This document shows positions 9,666 to 25,100 of a stretch of 64,000 nt of DNA, one piece after another. Positions within the stretch are counted from its first letter, which is position 1, and each line of letters begins with the position of its first letter. The DNA lies in assembly GCA_905250075.1 (NCBI GenBank), contig CAJNOP010000137.1, positions 136,809 through 200,808 on the forward strand. Direction: 5' to 3'. The stretch is from Rotaria sp. Silwood1 (Eukaryota; Rotifera; Eurotatoria; Philodinida; Philodinidae). The notes beneath the pieces are model-generated. The model was given only the letters and a program-made list of their open reading frames with translations, was not told the DNA's origin and ran no database searches. Both the position numbers and the translations under genes were made by a program.

Positions 9666-12600
9666 AACTATTTTCTTGCAATCTCTTATTATTTTATATT
9701 CTATAGGTGGGTGAAAATAAATTTTTGGTTTTGTGTTTCAGATATTTATCTAATCATGTCGACGATAAATTAATTCTTATTGATTTTATTTTGCAAGATG
9801 GTATATCTTCGTCGTAATCTGATTTCATTCATAGATGTGACTCATGTATATTAATTGGTTCTTCTTATTGGAATGTTGTTTTTGGTTCATAAAATTCAAT
9901 GTCCAATAGATAAAATAGAGACATATTGTCTTAAAATAATAATTTTTTAAATATCGCAGCAGACAAAAACTTAACAATATCGTATTAAAGCAATACAAAC
10001 ATTTATTTTTATTCATTTTTTCGACAGTACTCGAATGTATTCATGATATTAATACATAAATTATTCAAACAACACTTATGAAATATTATAAAACAACACT
10101 AATATTTCAATGTGAAAATCACTGAATGTTAGAAATTTTCAGTAACGTTGAACAAAAACAAACAATACTACTAATTTATCAGGTATAGTATATTCAATTA
10201 ATATGTGTTTAAGTGTCAATCGAACATAAGTTAATTATACAATGGCATAATTTAAAACAAAATTCAAATAAAAAGATGCAAAATAAATCAATGCGCTGTT
10301 TTAACTGTAAAAAACAAAAAGAAGAAAGGTTTCATTTTTGATAAACTAAGAATGAAATAAAATTTATCTATTTTTTTCTTGGGTTTTATTTGTAAGAGTT
10401 CTAATCGAGAATTTCATTATACTCAGATTCTATAAGAAAAAAAAAATCTTGAACACAGATCGGTATCATTGTTATTATTGTCAAAGAAAAGAAAACGAAC
10501 GTATGGTATGTTTGTGTGTGTTTTTTTTTGCGTTTATCATTGAAATGAAAAGAAACCGAAAGAAAAAAAAACACAGAAATACGAAAAAAAAATGAAAATA
10601 GAAACGAATGAAAAAGAATACACTAAGAGTATAATATGCATTTCTTACTGTCACGTACATCGAAATAGAGTAAGTCAATATACAGTGCAAAAAATAGTGA
10701 TAGATAGATCGTATGTATTTGATCTATATGTATTATTCCTATGCTTTTCTATATAATAATTTAAGAATCGATTGTTCCTCTGATGATTTGTCACTTTCTT
10801 TATCCTTAGGCAAAGTCACCCATTTCACGAGTTCTCACCGATTTGATACATTCATATATAGAATGTTCAATTTAAATAAACAGAAAGAAAAGAGCAAAAA
10901 AAAAAGAATACTCCAATTGTATAGGTATATGAAATCAATAGTGTACATGTGCTTTTCTTAAGTATCTTGAGTGAATTTGTAATGAAAAGAAGAAGAAGAA
11001 GGAAAAAAATCATTCGCCATTCGATCAAAACTATCCTTGAAAATAAAAAAAAACACAAAACTATTTGCTTGTCACCTTTTGAATCAACATTATTACCAAC
11101 TACGACCTAATATTCAGGTAATTATCAATTCATTTTTTTTAATACGTGAATAAATAAGGAGACATAGATTCTATCTTATTGAAGGTTATTATTATTATAC
11201 TTCACATATAGTAAAATCAATTTTTTTCAGCAGTTTTTAGTTGAGTTAAACAAAAGAAATTTATTCATATATTTGAGTTTCTATAATTATCGTTAATTTC
11301 TCAACTATATTGAACGCAGCATAATTCTGTCTCGATTACTATGAGATATGATTGAGAACAGACTAATCAAATATTCAGAATTTTAACTTTTCGAGACATT
11401 GACCATCAATAAAACCAAAGAAAAAAATAAAGAATTTGCTTATTACAGTATTTAATCGATATAGTTTTTGTGAAGGTGCTTTCAATCGAATGAAAATTTT
11501 GTAATTACTTCCTCAGTAACTCTCACACCTCTTTAAACAAAGCTATGTTCCAAATATGCAACAAATTGCACAAAGACGTGTCCTGAGACTGGCAGAACTA
11601 AGTGAAAGAATTTGAGTACTTGTTTGGGAACCGATGAAGAAAACGAAGATTTCTGAAGATCGAGGGATACCTCTCATCAAACATTAAATAATCTACTTCA
11701 TACAAAGTTCTCAAAATATACTTTTGATTTCTATTTTTTATGTACATTTCAAAAAACGAACATGAAATAATTGACGATATTGAATTTTAGATTATCTTTT
11801 CATTTCTTTATTTGATATAATTTCTATGAAAAAATTTTCGATTATGACACAGAAAAAAAAAGTACTTATCGGAATAGAGATTTTATTTGTTTTTCGAAAT
11901 AAAATTATCACATGCTTCATGAGTTTCAAATGAAAACCTGATTGAAAGAGAAACACAAGTCGACTACTCTAAAGAAATGCATCATCATTCAATGATAAAG
12001 TTATAAAGATAAGACAAGACATCAATATAATAGCAAATAAAATATCTACGTTAGTTAGGTATTATTTGGACACAGGTTTGAACTATTGGACTCCATGTGT
12101 GTTTGTTAGCCAATTGGATAGTGAGATATTTTATATCAACAATATGCATATGGTAATTCGAAAGGGAGGACATATAATGTTGTCTTTTCTTTTTCTTTCT
12201 TTTGTCTTTTCTTTCTGTTGGGTTATTTTTTTTTATATATCATTATAGAAGAACGCTGATCGATTAACTCGTTCTCACTGTTATCTATCTTCTTTTTTTT
12301 TTCTTTTTCTCACTTATATTTTCGCTATATACCGTGCACGCATCGTTCGCATTCGTCTTATGCTGTCCATCAAAATTCTTCTGGTAACTGAATCAAACAA
12401 ATAGACAAATCGGCTAGAACAGTATAGCTGATTATTATGTTCTAGTTTCTATCAACAAGCTCATTCAAAACTATACTTTAATGTATATATCTTAAACAAA
12501 AGGTCATTCTGACTCTTCGTTATTCATGATAGATTTTTTTCCTTTGATGATTGATATGGAATAGTAAAGAACAAATCATAAATTGAGGGGAAAAAAGAGA

Positions 12601-13173
12601 GTCCATGAACTTTCGTCCCTCGTCTTTTTTTTTTCTTTTCTATAACGAAACCATTGCATATGCTTTTCTAGATAGTTATACATAATCTCCCTTGCAGATT
12701 TGGGTTCTTATTCATGCTGTACAGTAGACTCTGTACTGTACGACATAACATCAACAGTACTATACTTTTTTCTTCTTTCGTCTACTTATCATATTTCCAT
12801 AGGTCGTTTTGCCTTTTCTATTTGAACCCCGTTGTATCTTTTCGTGATATGAATAAAAACTATTTGTACTCTTTAGACACTCCTCTTTTTCGTTCTTTAT
12901 TATGTAATTTCTCGAAAAATATTAATTTTTCCTAAATATTATATAATATTCTACGAAGAATATAGCTATTACTAACTATTCTTTCCAATATAAATTGATC
13001 TTCATCAAGTCAACATGTGCCTACACATACATAAACAATTGTTATAGAAAAAATATGATTTTATGCAAATTTATCTTTCTCTCTTTTTTTTTTGTTCTAG
13101 TATTTTTCTTATTTGTTTTTTTTTCTCGTCTACTTCATTTGTGTGTATTCATCAATTTAACAAATTAAAATAG
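9666..13173. other. Intergenic between RTCA and CLUH
   Basis: About 3.5 kb of AT-rich sequence with long A and T runs. The first few hundred bases should be RTCA 3' UTR; AATAAA-type signals are frequent and cannot be told apart by eye. The part just before 13174 ends in a TAG directly before the CLUH ATG and may hold a 5' UTR exon and promoter. No other gene is supported. Confidence 0.5.
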
Positions 13174-16100
13174 ATGATGAAACAACCAGAGGAAAATATT
13201 TCAACAACAAATTCTGATTTTATGACATGTAATGGTCATCAAGATGAATTAATAAAAACTCGTCAAGATTCTGATAATGATGATGCAGCAACAAATACAA
13301 GTTCAACATCATCAATTAATGATGTTTCATTTAATAATTGTCCTAATGTATCATCATCATCATCATCAAATTTAAATGCAAGTGGAATAACAACAACAAA
13401 TCCAAATAATTCAAATGAACTTGTTCTTTTACCTGAAGTTTCATTTAATATACGAATACAATCACCTGGTTTAGATATATTTGATTTATCAGTAAGAAAA
13501 ATTCAAGAAATAAGAAATAATAACAAATATTTCTTTTTTTTTCTAGGTAACATCAAGTGAACTTGTACAAGAAATTCATCAAGTTTTAATGGATAAAGAA
13601 GAAACATGTCATCGTACTTGTTTTTCATTACAACTTGATGGAATTATTTTAGATAATTTTTCTGAATTAAAAAATATTGATGGTTTAAAAGAAGGAAGTC
13701 TAATAAAAGTTGTTGAAGGTTAGAAGAAGAAAAAAAAACTTTTTTTTCTTTTGTTTTTGAAAAAACTTTTTTTTTTTTTGTATTATTTAGAACAATATAC
13801 TGTACGTGAAGTACGTATTCATATACGACATATAAATGATTTAATACATGCATGTGATTTAAATGATTTATATAATGGTACAAATAATTATTCATTATGT
13901 CTTGTGAATGATATTAATAATAGTGAAACATCTTCATCATCATCATCATCGAATACTGGTAAAAATAAAAACATTTTATTATTTTCTATATTTGTTTTAT
14001 GAATTTCTTTTTTCTAGATCGAAGAAAAAGTGCTGAAACTAGTGGAAGTGATTCTATTGTACCAGAATATCTTTTACCTAATCAAAAAGATATTCTACTT
14101 ACACCACTTTTTACAACAAATAATAAAATTAATGTAAATATTTATTTGTTCTAACTTAGTTATAGGTTAGACTATGATTAGATATGTCATAATGAAGATA
14201 ATAAATATATATTTACTTTATGTATTTATTAGAAATAGTTAAGACTATATTTTAGACATGCATCATATCAAAGATAACCTTTTCTGTATAGATAACATAA
14301 GTTTTTCTTATTAATCTGTATTAGTTTTACTTCAAAGCTGTTATTCTGAATTCATAGAGTACAAAATAACAGTTTTCCAGATTGACCGACTTTTTAGAAG
14401 TTTGATAGTTTTCAATATTTAATATAGATGCAATAATGCCTGGATTTTCAAGTCAAGTATTATTCTATTTCGAGCATTGAGAGCTATTGAAATTATGATC
14501 AGTTTCGAATACAAAACAAGAGTCTCCCTAAGTAATTGAAACTAACTCTAAAAATTTATATTTCATGTATTGTAATTGCAGCTTAGGAGTAAAAATGATA
14601 CACATAATCGACAAAGACTTATGTTGTCTATATAAAAAAAAGGTCATCTTCGACATAATGTTTCAGGAGTTGTCGCATGTCTGTTATATATTTCCTTATT
14701 GCAATCGATTGCATTTTCTTCATTCATTCATTCGTGTAATACGGAATCGGATATATGTTAAGGAAATTGTTTTTCAACAATTAATCTTTTAATTATTTGC
14801 AATGGTTGTATTCATAAGACACAATCATGAAAGACTATTCAAGTTAATTATACATTTCTAATTCAAATCATTTGTAACTTTCATCAAATAAAGTCTTAAA
14901 ATAATTACATAAAGAATTTTTGGTTAGTTATACAAAATATGTCCTTTTAATATATAACTAAAGATCTAATAAACAAATTCTATGCAGTCTGAATAAATGG
15001 TATATCTGTTATCATTTTCAATATGTGACATTTAAACAATACAAAATTGTGAATCTATAATTGAAGATTTTATTTTTTTTTCTAGCGATTACATTGTTTA
15101 AAAATATTGTCCTATAGTGGTTGGAATCCACCAAATGGTTCAAGAAAATTACATGGTGAATTAAATAAAAGAAACTTACCTTTTTAACTAGATTATTTTT
15201 TTCTTAAATAGGTGATCTTATGTATTTAAAAGTAACAACATGTGAAGAAAAAACATTTCATATAACAGCATGTACAAAAGGTTTTTATGTTAGTCAGTAA
15301 GTTAATTTTTTAATATTTATCTTATTATAATGAATTTATTTACAATTATATTAAAGAACAACAGATGAAAAATTTCTTCCAAAACCGGTGCAACCTAAAG
15401 CGATATTTCATTCACTTGTTGATCTATTAAATAATGTAAGATATTAAGATTTCAATAATAAAAATTATCTTTTTTTTTGTTTTTTTTTGGGAAAATATAG
15501 ATTAGTCCAATTTTTAAAAAGAAATTTCGTGCTATACAACGTAAACGTTGTACAAAACATCCATTTGAACGTATACAAATTCCATTTCAAATACATCCAT
15601 GGTTATCACCACGTTTTGAACATACAATAGATCATTTTCGAGCTGAAGATGGTATTATATAAAATTTATATATAATCATGAATATTATTTTTTTTTTTAT
15701 TTTAGCAAATATAAATAAACTTGGTCATGAAGATCATATACCTGGTCAAGTACGTGATTGGAATGAAGAATTACAAATAACAAAAGAATTACCAAAGAAA
15801 AATTTACCTGAAAGACTTATACGTGAACGTGCAATGTTCAAAGTATAAAGAACTAGAAAATTTCTTTTTTTTTTTTAAATTTCGTTATTTTTAGGTTCAT
15901 ACTGATTTTGTTTCAGCTGCTATTCGTGGTTGTCAAGCTGTTGTTGATGGTAATATAATGGCTATTAATCCTGGTGAAGAATCAAAGTAAGTCAACTTGT
16001 TTTAAATGTAGTTGCCATTAGGCTTTAAGAGTGCGTTATATTTCTAAGTAAACTCGATTTAAGAACCGTACACTTATGGCAAGAGATGATTCTTTATTTT

Positions 16101-19100
16101 TAGAAATTCAGTTTCGTGACGAACGAATGTTCAGGATATTCTACTAGGCATTTGGCCTATCTATGAGTGAAACTTCATTATTTGATGTTTTAGTAATAAT
16201 GATCATAACTCAATTTCAAAGTTCAATAGGCACAAACTTTTAAAATTCTACTAGTGTTACCAAAGCGTTTCTGTAAATTCAAATCGGGAGTATCAAAATT
16301 CGAATAATTCGCTCTTTAGATACATAACTAAGGCCTTCTGTTGGATGGTTATAAAAGAAGATTGAATTTAAAATGTATGTTTATGATCATTGAGGCATCT
16401 GTCGTATAATCTCTTGATTTTCAATATGTACAGATTATCGTATTTCATATTTTGATTTCATAAGAGGAAAAAAAAAATAACGATCTTTCAGTTGCAATAT
16501 TTTCCTTTCATAATCGATTCTAAATAATTTTTCTAGAGTTCATATGTATATATGGAATAATATGTTCTTCAGTCTTGGTTTTGATGTAAAAGAACATTAT
16601 AAAGATTTTGGTGGTGATGCTGCTGCTCACTCAGCACCAACAAATGATTTACAAGGTGTTCGTGCTATAAATACACTCGATTTAGATGGTTTACATACAT
16701 TAGGTACTGTTGTTGTTGATTATCGTGGCATGCGTGTTACTGCCCAATCGATTGTCCCCGGTAAGCAAACATTTTTCTTTTTTTTCCTTCTTTCTTTCTT
16801 ATAATCGGCAATATAAGCGAGAAATAACAGAGAAAGAATTATCACACGACTAGAAGAAACGTATAAAATTATGTTAATACATCATCATCGACAACGATGG
16901 TTATTTATTATTTTGATATTTGGATTTTTTTTATTAATATATAAATATAATCAAATAAGAAAATATTATTTTACTGATGAACATCGTATATATACTTCAT
17001 TACTTATTGAATTACCAAATATTGAACGTTTAATACGTTTAAAACAAGCAAATTTAACAATAATACAAAATCGTTTAAAAAAAATTGAAAAATATTTAAC
17101 TAAATATACATGGCATTTAAATCGTTTAATTAAAACAATTGATTATAATAAAAAAGAAGAAAAAAAAATATTTCATTTTAATTCATTTGATTTTGATTTA
17201 GAAAAAAATATTCATAAAAATTATACAAAATTTCTTGTTTGTTTTCATTTAATTAAAAGTTCAAATGATGATATTGATTATCAAATATTAAATGAATTTC
17301 ATTTAAAAATTTCTAAAATTAATAGTCCTTATATAACATTAAATAAAAGTGAAGCTTATTTAAATATTATTTATTTACCAATACAATCATATCAACGAAA
17401 TATTTGTTATAAAGATTTAATTAATGAAAATTATTTTGTTTTATATGAATTTTTAAATCCTATTAATGAAGATATTGATGAAAAATGTTTTCATGGAAAT
17501 TTTCTTCATGTAAAATTTTTTACTCAATTTAATACAAATCAAACATATGTTAATAATGATCGTTGGCGTTTGAATGATGAAGAAAAATCACCTATTGGTA
17601 TTATTTATTTAAATACAACTGGTAAGTTTAAAAAAAAAAAGACTATTTTATCAACGTCAAAAGACAATAAGAAGATTTCACCCGGAGATGGAACCGGTCT
17701 AGTTTTTTAGACCGGTTCGTCGACAGAAACCGATTTACCAAAAAAAGTTGATCTGACAGGTCTACAGGTACTAAACAGGATGCTGATGATACGTCAGTTT
17801 ATAAAAGAAAAACTGACCTATCGACAAAATATCGATCTATAGACAACAGGCTAAGGCTTAAAATGAAGCCTTGTTTCATGTCTCACTGATGAATATTTAG
17901 TTCACTGTTTAGAAGAGATCATCCAACACCATAGAATTCAGCTCAAATTCGATGAGTATAGTAATCTACTAAAACTTTTGCCATTCCCCTAAGATGCTCG
18001 CTAGTAGTAGATATCGTCCCTACAACTAATACCAGTTGTAATTTTGAACAGAAGACCTAAATTCTTGCGCTCAATTAATCGAATTTCCTATACATTCTAA
18101 TCAACTATATACTAGTCGCAGCAGCAAGTGTATGGCAAAATGTAGTCACCCAGCTATTGGACGTTTCATGGCTCTTGATCTTGAGCTTTACATACAGTAC
18201 CTTGTGGATACATGCAGAAGAATGTAGCTATTTAGACATGGTCGCATTCCTTGTCTTGACCTCTTTTCGAGTATTTCTAAGATCATTGAACTGGAATTAG
18301 AATTTCTGAAAAACTCATGTAACTCTTGAATAGAATAATTTAAATAAGTCAACTTTGTGTAGATCAAAATAAAACAAATTTGTCTATTCTGATGAAAGAG
18401 ACTATTAAATTTCATAACTTTAAAAATTTTCTATTAATTGAAGTTAAAGATTTTAAAATATTTTATTTTTATTTTAGCTATTATTGCTGCACATGAATAT
18501 GATCGATTAAAAAATGCTTATGAAATAACAATTGAATGTTCTCATCGATCTTGTTATCAAACAATTTTGAATAAAAATATATCTATTATATCTCTTATTT
18601 GTTCTTCTATATATTCTATTTCAATTCAATATGAATTCTATGATGCGTTTTTTTATTTTCTTTCACAACAAATTCATATAAATCTTTTCAATTGTGAAAA
18701 TTATCTTCCATATTCAAATATAATTGATTGGTTACATCCATCAATATCTCTATCATGGTTATATACAATTTATTTTCAAACATTTCAACATCGTTTTCAT
18801 ACATTAATTGCTTATTTACGTACATATTATCGTTTACCAACATTATCAAATGAATTAAAATTTCATGAAATAAAAAATCAATTAGTAAAAGAAAAAAATT
18901 TTTATTATTTAATTCATTCACGAAATATTAATTTTACTCGAATGTCAATTGGTTTAATGGATAAAATTAATTTTCAAACAAATAAAAAATATTCAATACA
19001 TATAGAACCAACATTTTATGATCAATGGAATCGTTTATATCAACCATTTTATCGTTCAAAAACACAAACAAATCCATTTGAAATATCATTTTCACATAAT

Positions 19101-22100
19101 AAATATACAATTATTATTTTAACACATAAAAAACGTTTTTATCAATTAAATCGTTTATTATTACATTTAAATGGTTTAATTAATCTTGATCGTATACTTG
19201 TTTTATTTAATCAAGTTGATTCGATAGAAAATTTTCATAATAAAAATTTTTCATTAAATAATTTTCTTGATAATTATTCTATATATTTACCATCAATACA
19301 TGTTGATATTATTTATATATTTAATTTAACAAATAATTTAAATAATCGTTTTTTACCATGGAATGAATTTATTCATACTGATTGTATATTATCATTAGAT
19401 GATGATAGTTTTTTACGACATGATGAAATTGAATATGCATTTCATATATGGAAAGAATATCCTTCACGTCTTATTGGTTTTATTTCACGTTCACATAAAT
19501 CTAATACATTAGAATATGATGCATCATCATTATTATGTTCATATTCAATGATATTAACTGGTGCAGCTTTTTTACATCGTTGGTATTTAGATTTTTATAC
19601 AAATATTATGTCTGAACAAATACGTCAATATATTAAATTACATATGAATTGTGAAGATATAGCTATGAATTTTTTAATAAGTTATTTAACAAAACAAACA
19701 CCTATTAAAATTGGACATCGTGAAACATTTTATTGTTATAAATGTCAAGATAGTTTATCAAGTAAAATTAATCATTATCAACAACGAACGGAATGTATAA
19801 AATATTTTTCTAATATATATCGTTTAATACCATTACATTATTCAATTCATCATATTGATTCTTTATTAAATATAAGATCTTGTCTTTAATAGAAATATAT
19901 AAATAAACAAAATAAAAATTCTATTTATTATTATTATTATTATTATTATGATTATTGATTTATGTTTTTTTTTTGTTTTTTTTAGGTATTCTTGAGAAAG
20001 AACAAGAACAAAGTGTTGTTTATGGATCAACAGATTTTGGTAAAACTTGTACAACAAATGAAAAATATAAAGAATTATTGGAAAAAGTTTCAACTATGCT
20101 TAAAATTAAACCACATACAATTAAAACAGAAAAAGGAGATTCTATAGAATTATTAACAGCTGTCGAATGTAAAGGTATTATTGGTAATGATGGAAGACAT
20201 TATTTATTAGATTTATTACGTATGACACCACCTGATCTTAATTATTTACCAGGTAAGTTAATATTTATTTAAATTTTTCTATTTTAAAAAAAAATAGTGA
20301 AATACAAAGAAAATAACTAATGTTCATTTTAGAGTTAAATGGTTGTGAGAATTTAAATTTTGATAGGAATGAGATAGAGATCTCCGATTTTCACCGTTGG
20401 AAAGAGTAGATGAAGATGCATCGAATTATGTATAGAAAGATTTTTTAGCTACTTTCCTATAGGTTTTATATAAAACTTCAAGAAAAAACAGTATGCTTCT
20501 CATGATATTAATTTATTGATTTTCAGGAGTGCGCTAGAATCACCAAAGGAAGGGGTACAAAAAACTATATCAAGACTCTGTTCCTAACTACTACCACTAT
20601 CGAAATACAATTTACCATCTCATTTTTTTTCAATAAAATAATCGAAAAATGTAAATTTTTTCCAGTATTTTGATAGAAAAGCCACTTGTTTAACGTAGGA
20701 GAAAAAAAAAGCAATTCTTTGAAAATGTTTGACTAAACCTTTAGAAAAATCTTTCTATATATAATTCGATGCGTCTTCAACTGCTCTTTCCAACGGTGGA
20801 AACTGCAGATCCCTATCAAAAGCTATTCAAAAAAATACCCACGGCCATTTATAACTCTGAAATGGACATTAATTGAAAGGTTACTGAAGACATAGATGTA
20901 ACCGATTAGCTCCGGCTGAGACCATGCTTAATAGTTATAAATTCATCTATTCACTTCCGTCCCTAACTAATTTCTGAAGAAATATTAATAAGATATTTTA
21001 TTACTTGAATAATCATCTAATATTCATTTGATTGAAAAAAAATATGTTTCGTATTTTCAGAGCGGTTGTTCAGTGTCGGTTATATAATTTCATTGAAAGT
21101 ATCTTAATACGATTTGATCTGATTTGAATTCGAAAATTTTTTAATCCAGTGTACTCTAGTTACCGATAGAACAATGAATAGTTAAAGAGAAGGAATTTAT
21201 TAGAGATGCATATGGTCTCAGTTGGAGTTTCGTTACTTTATTTATGTTTATATATTTAGTTGATGTTGAACATTTATCACCATCTATGAAACAATTTGAT
21301 TATCCAAAAACATATAAACATCGTTTATGTTGTTTAAGACAAGAATTAATAGATGCTTTTGTTGAGTAAGATTGAACGTTTTATAAAAACTCAAATTTTC
21401 TTTCATATCTAGACAAAAATATGTCGATTTTTATCGTTCAATTGCACTTAATTTATCAAGATTACGATCTAATGAAGTATGTTTTTATATATATTAATAA
21501 TTAAAAAAAAACTTTATTTTATTGATAATCTTAGTCAATATCAAACGAAACTACTGAACGAACAAATGTCGAAGAAGCTAAACGTATTGTTAATGAAATT
21601 AGTGGTAAAATAAATTAATCAGTAAAATAAATATATTTAATTAATTTTATATCTTATAGTTGAAGATAATAGTCGAGAAATAATTCAATCAGCATGTCGT
21701 TCGATTGGTTCAGTAAAAGATAATGAATTTGATGTTCGTTTTAATCCTGATTTATTTCAACCACATGTAACACTTAATCAAACGGTAGACAAATAGAAAA
21801 ATTCTTTTATTAGAATATTTATTTATTTATTTTTCTAGTCCGATGAAACAATAGCTGATATAAAATTACTTAAAGAAGCAGCTGAATATTTAGTATTAAA
21901 ACAAATTCCATTAATGATACAAGATTTTCAAGATCATTCATCTGTACCTGTCGATGGTGAAAGTCTTTCAGAAGCTATGCATTCAAGGTAGAAAAATATT
22001 GAATTCAACAGTTATATTTTGTTGTGTGAAATGGACTAACGAGAAAGTGTTCAATCATTTTTAAAATTAGTTTTATATTATTCTATAGACCGTTTGAAAC

Positions 22101-25100
22101 TAGAGAAATCGTAAAAATGTTCATGTGGATGAGTCACTTTTATTATATTGAATGAATTTTTCTAGCAAAATATTATAGTCTGTATAGAATCGACATTTGA
22201 ATTTCAAGTTTAAACTTGACAATAACTAAAGTTCTCAATGAAGATTAATGAATTTTGAAAATTCTAATATCTTTTATTCTTAAATACTTTCAAAATAAAC
22301 GAGTCATAATTTAATAGATATGAATTCTCTAATTTCAAAACATGAAGATTTCTATTAATTGGATGTAAAAAAATTTGAACTGAACAGATTCTAACATCAT
22401 GAAATAGGACTTATATCAAAAGCGATTGATCTCATTCGAAAGTTCTCCTAAGGTTAAATATTTACTTTTTAAATTCAGTCAATAGAAAATTGAAATATTT
22501 CTTTTTATTTAGGGGTATTAATATTCGTTATCTTGGTCGTATAGCTCAACTTCTTACTCAACAATCTTCTCTTACATATATATATGTAAGTTAAATTTTT
22601 GATTTTTATATTTATTCTATTAAATTTTTTTTCGTAAAATTTATTTAGGAAATAGTTGTAACTGAAATTCTTTGTCGAAGTACAAAACATGTATTTCGTA
22701 CATATTTACAATCAGTACCAATTCATCTTTTATCATATTCAATAAGTCATTTTCTTAATTGTTTTCTAACAATTATATCATTACCAACAACAGATTATAC
22801 ATTTGATGAATTAGCATCAGCAACAACTATTCAATCAACAAATACTACATCAAATGTATTATTAACAAATTCAACAAATATTTCATCTCAAAAATCTAAT
22901 GCTAAAAAGAAAAATAAAAAACAACAACAACAACAACGTAAACATAGTCCTATGATGAGAAATGGTAAAAAATTTTAGAAAATAATTACAAATTAATTTC
23001 TTGTTTTATAGAATCATTAGAGTTTTCATCAATAACTTCAAAAGTACTTTGGTCCCAAATAATTAATGAAGCAAAATCAAGATATAGTTTTGATTTAAAT
23101 TGGTAATGAATTTTACAATTATTTATTTCAATATATAAAGATCATGCAACACTTGATTGGATCCGCTTTGGTATTTTGAGGAAAATTTTATAGAGAAACT
23201 ATAAAACTGCTTCAGTTCGAAAGTTTAGTTTCGACTATTTCAGTAGATATTCTGTTCAGTGATTTATCTACTGGGTGGGCCGAGTGGGCGCCGCCCACCC
23301 GAAATTTTGACTCATCTACTCGGGAAACGAAACCTAGATAAAACATTGATTCTGTTTATAGTTACTTGTCGAATGGTTAGTTTATTTAGATTGACTATCA
23401 AAATATCTTCATGCAACAGAGTCAATAGTAAAATCGTACACATACTAAGAGATATTCAAAAATCTTGGTTTCATGTCGCAATATTTCCGCCTTTGAAGAT
23501 ATTCTCATTTTCTTTTTAAGTGCACACTAGAATTTTAACCTGTTTCGGTAAATACCAACAAATCGAATAGTGGTATTGCGACCTGAGATTTAGAGAGCTG
23601 TTTTTTTTAGGATTTTACTATCTTGAACGGGACACATTTGTGTGAGTTGATCAAATCAATAAAAATCGTATTTTCGAATGTTTGAAATCATCTAGCATAT
23701 TGATGCATAATAAAACTTTGATAATAATATAGAAAGTATAATAAAAACATTTTCTCGCTCTCTCATATGAACAGTCTACAAGTATCATTTGATAACAAAA
23801 ATATGAACACTCTTTTCTTTTTTCATGATAATTATTTTTATTATTTATCATAGTGATGATATTGAATCATTTGTTGAAAATTATGCTGTTCGTCGTACAT
23901 GTATTTTACGTTCATTTTGTCGAAAAACTGGTTTACAAATAACTATGCGTGAATATCAATTTGAAACAATAAATAAATCAATTCGTTCAAATAATGAATG
24001 TTTTAATGAAAATGATATTATTAATATATTTCCAATAATAAAACATGTTCCACCAAAAGTAAAAATTTTTATTGTCTAGATAAATTTAAACATTTAGTTT
24101 ATCTCTTTGTTTTCTTTTTTTATTATTATTTATTTTAGCCAAGTGATGCTTATCAATTTTTTACAAGTGGACAACAAAAAATTCAACAAGGTTTACTTCG
24201 TGAAGGTTTTGAATTAATATCTGAAGCACATAATTTATTAAATAATGTTTATGGACCAATGCATCCTGAAATTAGTATGTGTTTAAGATTACTTGCACGA
24301 TTAAATTATATTATGGGAGATTATCAAGAAGCACTTATGACACAACATAAAGCTGTTATGATGTCTGAACGAGTTTTAGGTATTGATCATCCACAAACAG
24401 CAACAGAATATGTAAGATTTTTCTTTTTCTTTTTTATAATAAACTAGAATATAAAATTTTCAATTAGATTCATATGGCATTATATTCATTTGCAAATGGT
24501 CTTTCAATAAATGCATCAAAATTACTTTGTCGTGCTCGATATATTATATTAACATGTTGTGGTGAAAATCATCCACAAATTAGTCTTATTGATGTAAGAA
24601 AAACAAAATATTTGTTGTTGTTTTTTTTTTTGAATTTTTTAATAAAAATATATTATTAAATATTTTTAATTAGAGTAATCTTGGATTGATTTTACAATCA
24701 TATGGTGATTATGAAAATGCACTTAAATTTATGGAAAAATCACTTGAATTAAATAAAACGTAAGTAATTGATTCATTTTTTTTTGTATGGAGAGTCCTAT
24801 TGAAAAACTGTGTAAACGAACAGAAGGATTAAACATGGCATATTGTTATTGATTTTTGCATAGCTTCATAGATCAGATTAGATTCAATAAAGATATGTTG
24901 AATATAACGGATGTTAACTATATGCGAAACGTAGTTGCAATTCTGTTGTTGATTTAAGTTATGAATTTAACGAATAATCTTATGTTCAAAAACTCTTTTG
25001 TTAATGAAAAATACTATGTCAAACATGACTTGTTGATTTCATTTCTCTGAACAAGAATATTAGCTTTAAATGACAAAAATTAGTTCATTTCGATTTTTCC

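Noticed and set aside
10481-13020. Several short frames between RTCA and CLUH
   Set aside because: Phe/Lys/Ser-rich translations of A and T runs, with no conserved motif.
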